Assembly (NCBI RefSeq): GCF_037392515.1
Contig: NC_090288.1
Location: forward strand, 57,273,673-57,337,672
DNA: 64,000 nt
Direction of reading: 5' to 3'
DNA from: Haliotis asinina
Lineage: Eukaryota; Mollusca; Gastropoda; Lepetellida; Haliotidae
Shown one piece after another: positions 12,301 to 24,300 of this stretch (the stretch's first letter is position 1; every line of letters begins with the position of its first letter). The notes under the pieces are model-generated. The model did no database searches and was not told the DNA's origin. It was given only the letters and a program-made list of their open reading frames with translations. A program made the translations under genes and the position numbers.

Positions 12301-15300
12301 ATGTAACCAAAGAGAAATATCTGTTCAGCAATGGCTTCCTAAGTTACTAGAGAGGTTTCTCACCTTGTATGTGTGAACGATTTGGAGAGTGAAGGTCGAC
12401 CTGGCACTGTGTCCTTCATTATCAGTGGTCCAGTTGGATGGGATAGCCTTTACCACTGAAACAATATATCCAGTCAGTGACAACATAGCACATTTACTGT
12501 TGAAACAATATATCCAGTCATGGACAACATAGCACGTTTACTGCTGAAACAATATATCCAGTCATGGACAACATAGCACGTTTACTGCTGAAACAATATA
12601 TCCAGTCATGGACAACATAGCACGTTTACTGCTGAAACAATATATCCAGTCATGGACAACATACCACTTTTACTGCTGAAACAATATATCCAGTCAGTGA
12701 CAACATACCACTTTTACTGCTGAAACAATATATCCAGTCATGGACAACATACCACTTTTACTGCTGAAACAATATATCCAGTCATGGACAACATACCACT
12801 TTTACTGCCGAAACAATATATCCAGTCATGGACAACATACCACTTTTACTGCTGAAACAATATATCCAGTCAGTGACAACATACCACTTTTACTGCTGAA
12901 ACAATATATCCAGTCATGGACAACATACCACTTTTACTGCTGAAACAATATATCCAGTCATGGACAACATACCACTTTTACTGCTGAAACAATATATCCA
13001 GTCATGGACAACATAGCACGTTTACTGCCGAAACAATATATCCAGTTATGGACAACATACCACTTTTACTGCTGAAACAATACATCCAGTCAGTGACAAC
13101 ATAGCACGTTTACTGCTGAAACAATATATCCAGTCATGGACAACATAGCACGTTTACTGCTGAAACAATATATCCAGTCATGGACAACATAGCACGTTTA
13201 CTGCCGAAACAATATATCCAGTCATGGACAACATAGCACGTTTACTGCTGAAACAATATATCCAGTCAGTGACAACATAGCATGTTTACTGCTGAAACAA
13301 TATATCCAGTCAGTGACAACATAGCATAAGAAATATACATTTACTTAAATGAGAAAGTTCAATCCCAAATATAACACATTTAATCACTGCTCTAAACTTC
13401 AAACTGGTTTTCCTTACAGTAAAGGATGCTGAAGATATAAAGAGAAAAACAATATATTTGTTTATTTCTTGAGTTTAGAACTGGATATTTCTTGATGTAA
13501 TTGAGGATGTTTGATGGTCTGTTGCATTGAATGTCTCTGGTTTTTGTGAGAGGGTAGGTATATTTCCAAATCAGGCTGAAGTATTATGACTGTCTAAATT
13601 GAAAAAAGATATTTGGGATCATTCAATTTCCTGTCCTGTCCTAATGCATTTTTTAATTCATTTATGTCAGAGGAGTACACAAAGCATGTGATCTAGATGA
13701 CCAGTTCTCCATTTTTGTGTGGAAGCCATTGTGCCTGAATGGGTTAAGTCACTGACTTTACTGGTGAAGTGTGATATATATAACATGCTTAATCATTACT
13801 CTGAAATTTAAACTGACTTTATGTTAAGTATTATGGTTGCTTGAAGTTGTAAAGCAAAATGTAAGGAAGTTGCAAAGCAAAAAGTAATGAATTTGCTGCT
13901 GTTTGATATGGCTGTGTTTCTGCAATATGGTGATAGTCTTCAATTAATCAAGTTTGTATCAGACTGGGGTCAATATCATGAATATTGATATATATGCAGC
14001 TGATATGACATGCAGTCACAGACTTCACAGATTTAGTTGGCTTGGTTTTATACATATACAGCAAACAAACTTCAATCAAGGCACTAATTTCATTGCAGCA
14101 TAGTTTCAAACTCTTACCAAAATCGGCTCGACAGAAGTAGTCCCTCAGAGGCTGGAATTCACACATACACCCCTCAGTTTCCATGACAACTGACAGCATT
14201 GCCATCACAAACAGCACAGCTGGTGAAAACTCCATTTTGCTGGAAATACAAAACAAAATTGTCTTAAAATTCTGACTCCTTAAGTTAATTACACTCAGGT
14301 GTCAGCATTTTGAATTATGAACATCAGTTGGACAGAGCTAATTCTTTTTCATGTTTTACGAATCCTCTAGTCATATCTTTTCAGAGCCTTGAGCAAGCAC
14401 TTGTTGCTTGGATATGTGTGCTGTATAAATATGTTATAGTAAATAATAATAACAAATCTTTTCAATAAAGAGTAAATAAAAAAAAAGTCCCTCCACTATA
14501 AAATCTTGGAGTTTTTATTGGCAAAAAGTGAAAACTTACAAAAGACATCATTGTTCTTGTACTTTGCCTCATTTACACTTCATAAATTGCCAAGTATTTT
14601 AGCATTTAAAAGGAATACTACTTTTTTTTGTCTTTTTAGCCCCTCCTGCCTTTAGGTTTTCTGAGGACCAAACTCCATAAAACAAGAAATAAAATTGGAC
14701 TGGCCTTCAAATTGAAACACATCCGATGCATACAGAAAGATACATGATCCATGAACACTACAACTGTGACAGATTTATATGCCATGTGTTCATTAGTGGC
14801 TATTTCACTGTGAGATGACTAAGAGTGGTTTGATATTTTGAACTGTTGTTAATAGTAGACAACCTGGATGCAGTTTTAATATCAATTATCAGTTAATGAA
14901 ATAACTTTTCAATCAAGATGAATATTTGATTAAACAATTTGAAGAATGGAAGAAAGTTACCATTTAGGGTAACCTTAAACTCACAAACTTTAAACATTTC
15001 ATATTCAGACTGAAAGTACAATATAGATATGTATGTATAACATGTTGTATTTTACTGAAAACCGCATGGTGGAGAACTTCATTTTAAAAAACCCAAAACA
15101 TTTTAAAGTGAAATAAATAGAAGATTCCAACAACACAAGGTTATCTCAATTTTTGTGTTAAAGAAAATGTTGTAATGATTTAAGGAAGTAAATTGACACG
15201 GTAACATACATACCTTCTGTCGAGTGAGTGTCCAATGTTTCACTACCACTCAACAAATCAGGCTCAGTATTTATAATCCTGGTATAGACAGCAGCACTTC

Positions 15301-18300
15301 CTTGGTCACATCAACGCCCACCTTCCATGCCCTTCCATTGTGTACATCACATATTTGCGTATGTGGTATTTGAGAGGGGTTGGGGGGATGGCTGTGGTTG
15401 GTTGGGAAGTCTCGGAAATGTCCTAGTGCATTTCAGGAGGGTTAAGAGGATGAATTGATGTACTTCAAAATGAAATTTATTTGTACAAAAGGTTCTGCTT
15501 CATGTCATATGGATATATATGTGTAGTGCAAAATGACCATGAAGTTTTTAAAAGGGTATGTGTAGAGTTGTGAAAAAGTAAGTGTATAATATAATAAGCA
15601 AGTAAATATTAGTTTTTATCAAACTTTAATTCATGACGGTCATGTTTTGTACATAAGTACATGTGAAGCCCATTTCTGGTGTTCCCCACAGTGATGATGC
15701 AGTGTAAAACTAAATGCACTCACTCCAACTTGATTTTTCGCGTTCTGACCCACAAGAAAGAGTAATATTTCTTATAGATATGGTCTGGCATTATCCATTT
15801 CTTATGCCATTTCAGTTTTCTCTAAGATCCCATATGAAAGGTTTTGATTGCATTTCAAAGAGCTTACATTTTAGTTCATTTATATAAAAATAAATGATAT
15901 TAAAGATATTGATAAGACTCAAGTTTGATAGTTGTTAAAGGAATTGATAATATATTCGACATATTATTTAGCAGTCTCACTGAATGATTAAAATGTTTAC
16001 ATCTTCAACTGATGATACAAATCTGTTGTAATTCTAAGTATGATGTAGAGCCTCTAAATGAATGCGGACACAGATCACACCGTATCAGGTCAAGTGACGT
16101 TATGTGCCTGGTGGTAATACTGTATGGCTTCACAACGGACACCAGCAGCTTCCTGTCCACTATGTTTTGTCTGTCATGATGTAGGATGGAGTTATGAACA
16201 TCATAAGTGTGTCATGTTGGGATGGAGTTGTTGACTGTTGCAAGTCTGTGATGATATGATGGAGTTATTGACCATTGTAATTCTGTGATGATATGATGGA
16301 GTTATGAACATCATAAGTGTGTCATGTTGGGATGGAGTTGTTGACTGTTGCAAGTCTTTGCTGATACAGTGGAGTTGTTGACTGTTGCAAGTCTGTGCTG
16401 ATATGATGGAGTTGTGAATGTAGTAAGTCTGTGCTGATATGATGGAGTTATTGGCCATTGTAAGTCTGTGATAATATGATGGAGTTATTGGCCATTGCAA
16501 GTCTGTAACGATAAGATGGAGTTATTGGCCATTGTAAGTCTGTGATGATGGGATGGAGTTATTGACGATTGTAAGTCTGTGATGATGGGTGGTGTTGTCG
16601 ACGACTGTAAGTCTGTGATGATATGATGGAGTTATTGGCCATTGCAAGTCTGTGATGATAAGATGGAGTTATTGACCATCGTAAGTCTGTGATGATAAGA
16701 TGGAGTTATTGACGATTGTAAGTCTGTGATGATGGGTGGTGTTGTCGACGACTGTAAGTCTGTGATGATAGGATGGAGTTATTGGCCATTGCAAGTCTGT
16801 GATGATATGGTGGAGTTATTGACCATTGTAAGTCTGTGATGATGGGTGGAGTTATTGACCATTGTAAGTCTGTGATGATGGGTGGTGTTGTCGACGATTG
16901 TAAGTCTGTAATGATAGGATGGAGTTATTGGCCATTGCAAGTCTGTGATGATAAGATGGAGTTATTGACCATCATGAGTCTGTGATGATATGGTGGAGTT
17001 ATTGACCATTGTAAGTCTGTAACGATAAGATGGAGTTATTGGCCATTGTAAGTCTGTAACGATAAGATGGAGTTATTGGCCATTGCAAGTCTGTAACGAT
17101 AAGATGGAGTTATTGGCCATTGCAAGTCTGTAACGATAAGATGGAGTTATTGGCCATTGTAAGTCTGTAATGATGGGATGGAGTTATTGACCATTGTAAG
17201 TCTGTGATGATGGGATGGAGTTATTGACGATTGTAAGTCTGTGATGATGGGTGGTGTTGTCGACGACTGTAAGTCTGTGATGATAGGATGGAGTTATTGG
17301 CCATTGCAAGTCTGTGATGATATGATGGAGTTATTGACCATTGTAAGTCTGTGATGATGGGTGGAGTTATTGACCATTGTAAGTCTGTGATGATGGGTGG
17401 AGTTGTCGACGATTGTAAGTCTGTAATGATAGGATGGAGTTATTGGCCATTGCAAGTCTGTGATGATAAGATGGAGTTATTGACCATCGTAAGTCTGTGA
17501 TGATATGGTGGAGTTATTGACCATTGTAAGTCTGTGATGATGGGTGGAGTTGTCGACGATTGTAAGTCTGTAATGATAGGATGGAGTTATTGGCCATTGC
17601 AAGTCTGTGATGATGAGTCTGTGATGATATGGTGGAGTTATTGGCCATTGCAAGTCTGTGATGATAAGATGGAGTTATTGGCCATTGCAAGTCTGTGATG
17701 ATAAGATGGAGTTATTGGCCATTGCAAGTCTGTGATGATAGGATGGAGTTATTGACCATCGTAAGTCTGTGATGATGGGTGGAGTTATTGACCATTGTAA
17801 GTCTGTGATGATGGGTGGAGTTGTCGACGATTGTAAGTCTGTGATGATAAGATGGAGTTATTGGCCATTGCAAGTCTGTGATGATATGGTGGAGTTATTG
17901 ACCATTGTAAGTCTGTGATGATGGGTGGAGTTATTGACGATTGTAAGTCTGTGATGATGGGTGGTGTTGTCGACGATTGTAAGTCTGTAATGATAGGATG
18001 GAGTTATTGGCCATTGCAAGTCTGTGATGATAAGATGGAGTTATTGACCATCATGAGTCTGTGATGATATGGTGGAGTTATGACCATTGTAGGTGTGTGA
18101 TGATACGATGGACCTGACAACCATCATAAGTCTATGATGATAAGATGGAGTTGTTGACCATCATAAGATTGTGATGATGCATGGAGTTATTGACCATCAT
18201 AATACTCTGATGATAAGGTGGAGTTATGACCATCATAAGGATGTTATGTTGGGATGGAGTTGTCCATCTGTGAGTTCTGAATGTTGTGAAGAAAATTGCT

Positions 18301-21300
18301 GTCTGCAATGAGAAGATGGAATTAGAAAACCTGTCTGCAGTGAGGAGATTGAATTACAAACATTGTTATTCTGTGATGGAAAGATGAAACTACATTGTTA
18401 GTCTGTGATGGTGAGATGGAAATGCAAACATTGTTAGTCTGTGATGGTGAGATGGAGTTACATTGTTAGTCTGTGATGGTGAGATGGAGTTACATTGTTA
18501 GTCTGTGATGGTGAGATGGAGTTACATTGCTAGTCTGTGATGATGAGATGGAGTTACATTGCTAGTCTGTGATGGTGAGATGAAATACAAACGTTAGTGT
18601 GTGATTGCGAGATAGAATTACATTATTACATCTATAGATCTGTCTCCTACAAGGCTCTTATTATTTGATCCTTGTGAACGTACCACAAACAACGCCTGTG
18701 ATGCTGAATGCTACTTATTGTTGAAAGTATTATGTACACTTATGGTTACTTCTGAGAAAATGACAAGGAAATTATTGAAATAGTTTTACTTCAACAGGAA
18801 TTATAGTGGAGCCATATATCCTTGTGTATGATCTGAGGAACTGAGGAGGAGGAGAGATTGTATGCTGTTGTGTAGCTCCCACTCACTACATTATCCCCCC
18901 ACACTGCCTGGAGACAGCTACATAGTGAGGAAGTAGGAAGTGGGTTTATCAACCACAAAACATGGCTGAGATGCAGTCCTTCTTGAGATAATATCAGCAA
19001 GTTGGTGTTAAAGTATATATGATGTATAAAGCTGTTCTGTCAATCAGTTCACATGGAACCAAAAGTGTATTTTCATAATTTCTAAGGTTTTAGATCTGTT
19101 CATAGATAGTAGTATGTGCAAAGGAGATACCGTGGCCAAAATCATTAATATTAGCCCTGATTACTTTTGGTTTGCCCACACCATACTTGTGCTCAACACT
19201 TTCATCAAGGTCAAGGTCATTTCATACTTTCCACCCACATTAAGTTGAATTAAACCAAAAAGTTCTTTTATAGTGGAAACAGGATGAAGACAGATATATC
19301 TGAAAATGTTTCTGTTCCTCTACAAAGTCAAAACAAGAAGCAAGAATAGACAGTTTTAGTGCCAGGAGGAGAGGAATGTGTAGCACGTGCATGTAGACAC
19401 GTTTATGAGAGACATCACTCCTTTTCTGGAGTGTGGGAACACAAACATACAGGATGTGGGCACATGCATACAGGATATACTCATATATCTGCTGGTGCAG
19501 GATATGACAAGTATCTTGTCTAACATCGCAGTATGTAGGACATCGAGTATCTGTGCAGTAGTATTATATTACTTAGAATGGTTATAATTCTCGACATCTT
19601 GTGAATGCATCAATACACAATACATCCAGCTCAGAGGCAAATGTGTAGGCCTCAGCAGCCTGTATATTTGATGGCAGGAGACACCATTGTTGATGAGAGA
19701 CAGACACTACTGTTGACAGACTGATGCCATTGTTGATGAGAGACAGACACTACTGTTGACTGATGCCATTGTTGATGAGAGACAGACACTACTGTTGACA
19801 GACTGATGCCATTGTTGATGAGAGATAGACACTACTGTTGACAGACTGATGCCATTGTTGATGAGAGACAGACACTACTGTTGACAGACTGATGCCATTG
19901 TTGATGAGAGACAGACACTACTGTTGACTGATGCCATTGTTGATGACCATCAGTCATCACTTTTGGTGACATGCAGACAACACTGTTGATGACAGGCAGA
20001 CACCATTGTTAGTGACATGCAGACAACACTGTTGATGACAGGCAGACACCATTGTTGATGACAGGCAGATACCATTGTTAGTGACATGCAGACACCATTG
20101 TTGATGACATGCAGACACCATTGTTAGTGACATGCAGACACCATTGTTGATGACAGGCAGACACCATTGTTAGTGACATGCTGACACCATTGTTGATGAC
20201 AGGCAGACACCATTGTTAGTGACAGGCAGACACCATTGTTGATGAGAGGCAGACACTACTGTTGACTGATGCCATTGTTGATGAGAGACAGACACTACTG
20301 TTGACAGACTGATGCCATTGTTGATGAGAGATAGACACTACTGTTGACAGACTGATGCCATTGTTGATGAGAGACAGACACTACTGTTGACAGACTGATG
20401 CCATTGTTGATGAGAGACAGACACTACTGTTGACTGATGCCATTGTTGATGACCATCAGTCATCACTTTTGGTGACATGCAGACAACACTGTTGATGACA
20501 GGCAGACACCATTGTTAGTGACATGCAGACAACACTGTTGATGACAGGCAGACACCATTGTTGATGACAGGCAGACACCATTGTTAGTGACATGCAGACA
20601 CCATTGTTGATGACATGCAGACACCATTGTTAGTGACATGCAGACACCATTGTTGATGACAGGCAGACACCATTGTTAGTGACATGCTGACACCATTGTT
20701 GATGACAGGCAGACACCATTGTTAGTGACAGGCAGACACCATTGTTGATGAGAGGCAGACGCCATTGTTAGTGACATGCTGACACCATTGTTGATGAGAG
20801 GCAGACACCATTGTTAGTGACATGCTGACACCATTGTTGATGAGAGCCAGACACCATTGTTGATGACAGGCAGACACCATTGTTAGTGACAGGCAGACAC
20901 CATTGTTGATGAGAGACAGACACCATTGTTGAAGAATAGAATATAACACAAAACAGAATCTCTGTGCAGTTGAACTTGATACAGATACAATCACATACCG
21001 CAAAATAAGCAGAGACTGAGTATGGTTTTACACCATCTATATTACCATCTTTGGCACCAATATCGCAATGGTGGGACTCTCAGACACTGTACCCATGTGT
21101 GGAATCGAGTCTTGAGTGACAAGCAAACACTTTAACATCAGGCTGCTGCACAAAATTTAAAATGCAACGTGTGCGTCCTTTGACAAAATAAAGTTATTGC
21201 ATGAGTTAATTGCTAGCTATGGTGACAGGCTTTATACAATATACATGTACATGACTAATAAGAGCTGCAATCACTGTTAGTTTGCCGTTTTAACATCAGT

Positions 21301-24300
21301 TAAACAAGCAGCAAGTCACACAAACATCCATGTTGCCATTGCTAAGATTGTTTAAGTTATCCAACCTCCACTTCACCAACCTCCACTGTTCTGTAGATGG
21401 AAACATATCACCAGTGTGCATTGTAATCACAGGATACTTGAACAATTTGGCAAAATCTATTTTATCCAATATTCCAATATTCAGAAAAGACAACAGTAGG
21501 CAAATCTTTGAAAAAGAAGGTTATATGGAATACACCATCAAATGTATTTGATTCTTTCCAAAATCAGTATCATTTTGTTGTATGAACAATATACAAACTG
21601 AAACATGCTTCAATAATATTAATATATATTATTAAATACTCAAATACAGTGTTTGTCCATTTTATTCAATGGTTTATTCGATAGAGCATTACTATTGTTT
21701 TTACTCTGTGCTTCACAGTTATTAATGGTATTACACAAATATTGCTCCGACTGGTGTCAGTCTAGTGTGGGTATCCATGTTAAATTGCTGCATGGTATCT
21801 GACGGGGCCAGTACTACAAACCTGGGTTCCCTCCAGCCTAATACACACATGTAGACATGTCACCTATATAAGTGCAATAATCTTGAACACATTTGTGGCT
21901 GAACATGGGGATATAAACTAATGGCATACTTACGATGTCATTTCGCTGACAAGGGATAGTCTGTTTGGTCATGTGACCAAGATTGCCATCCTTGGATCAG
22001 AAGCTTCGTAGTCGGAATGCAAGCATGGATATATGTCAGAAAATGTAACTCATGTTTTGAATGTGAAGTAATGCACATCAGTAATTGTGTTCTTTTCTTC
22101 CAGATAAAAGTCTGTTATTGGGATGTTTTTACCATTTTTGTATGTTTCAGCTCATAACGCCAAAGTTCCCGGTGGTTGTGAAAATAGGCCACGCCCACTC
22201 AGGCCTGGGAAAGGTGAGATACAAAAAAAACCCTTGCCTTCAGAATTCATTTCTTTACATCTAACTTCTCTTGAAATAGCTGAAAATAACATTAGATTTG
22301 TTATTGCTAATTAGTTATATTTATCTGTTAACTGATGATTTGGTATCCAAAAAGCAGCCTTGGTACTGTAATATTTGAGGGTATGGTATAAATTTTGAAA
22401 TCAAGCTTGTCCTGGAGTACATCATTTCATGGTAGTGTTGAAACAAAATAATACACGCCCCTGGTTCATACACTTTCATATTTGATAATATCATGCGGTA
22501 AATCAATTATCAATATATAATAGCACTCAACTCTTGCTAGAGTTATTTTGATCATCAAATTGGAAACAGTATCAGTGTGGTGATGTTGCAGAAATGATTT
22601 AAAAGATAACATTTTATTGACTTTGTTTCGGATTTATTTCAAATTTTCTAGACTCCAGAATTCTCAGAGCAGAGTAACATCCCTTTGGCCATGCTAGAAA
22701 TATGTCATAGTAAGTTTGACTGTTCATGGTTTTAGGTTTTAGGTAGTGTTAGAATTTAGAACCAAATACACAGTGCGATATCAGAGAACTTGTGGTGAAC
22801 GATTATTGACTATAATTGAAATATATGCATTTTTGATGCAATCACAAATTTTAATTTTTTAATTTTAGTTTTATCTAATTAATGTTCTTATGACTAATAC
22901 TGTCATGCAATGAAATGCAATGATGTCGCTAGTATTGTAATTAAACAATAAAAATGGTTAAAATTTTACAGTGTGCACATAGCTTTACACTGTGGAGTGC
23001 ATGTTTGTTTGTAAATATTTGTCCAATTTAATGGCTAGTTTACTTCATTCAGTTGTTTCATACTAACACAGCAAAATTCTCATATATGTTTTTTGCAATG
23101 GATAATCATATTCAATCCTTCCTTCTATTGAGTTTCTATTATTTTCGATCATTAGAAAACCACCAGTTTTAGGTCTTCATGCAGAATACAGAGCTTTCAG
23201 CAAGGTAGTAACATTTAAGGCTTTCTTCACATATCACTCACAAATCCAGTGATGTGACTGAAATACTACTTCAACTCAGCACACTCACTTTCCAAAAAAC
23301 AGACGTATTTAAAAAAAATGTATACCACTGTAAATATCCCAATATCTGTATCAAAAGCTGAAAAAAGCAAATGTGAAAAAGCAACAAAGCTGTTGTCTTA
23401 CAACTGCATTACTGTCACTACCAAAGTCGATTGTGAAGATTAATTGGAAAAACTATTGAATGGAAGAGCAGCTCAATAAGGAACGTGTGTTAGAATCTAA
23501 AAATACCCAAATCAATAATCAATAGTTATCGTGTTTCTTTTCAGACATTGCTATCGATTTATATCTGTGATGGTCAAAATGCAGGAGTTTTGAATCAATA
23601 AAACCATGTTATAATATGAATCAGTCACTCATGAACTATAGATGATGCTCATTGGTTCACAATGATTCAAGCCTCGTCTTAACATATACCTGGTATTAAG
23701 CTGAAATTTTCTTTATTCTATTTCAAGTTTATCCTATTCATAGATGTATAATGTGCACAGTATATGTGAGAAATGTTTGGGAGGCATACTTGAAAAGCAG
23801 TTTTTGGTGTTTTTCTCAAAAGTTTAATCCCAGTTTCTGCAGTGTCTTTTACTCTATTGCTGTCAAATATTCCCAGCTTCTGACTATAGATCAGCTGTGA
23901 TAGGTTCATACTGGTGGTAGGTTCATCCCTGTAGAATGTATTGTAAACTACGCAAAGTTTATGTGTAACATATTCTTAAATATACTACTATGGCTTCATT
24001 TTTTAATAGATCCCAGTACCAAGATTTCTAGCTTTCAAGAAAAAAATTCACTGGATTTTAATGAATGTGTAACTTCTGGTAGAGCATGTTCCTGGGTTGG
24101 ATAACTAGTGCTCAATCCATTTCATATTCGAATAAATGAATATGTTTTAAACAAAACAGTTCAAAGAATGTACAAATTCAGAATTTTTACATTTGTTTTC
24201 ATGCATGCTCCTTCTATACATGGCATGAGTTTTACCACTCGTTTACAACAACTACAATAATGAAAGGATAAAGGATATTTTTTACGTTCCAAAGTCTTGT

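Noticed and set aside
11264-12331. Three overlapping long open frames on the - strand (264-355 codons)
   Set aside because: All are translations of one 19-bp DNA repeat, read in three frames, inside a TIMP intron.
16184-18262. CRISPR-like regular repeat array
   Set aside because: Units are contiguous and have no unique spacers; this is an animal minisatellite.
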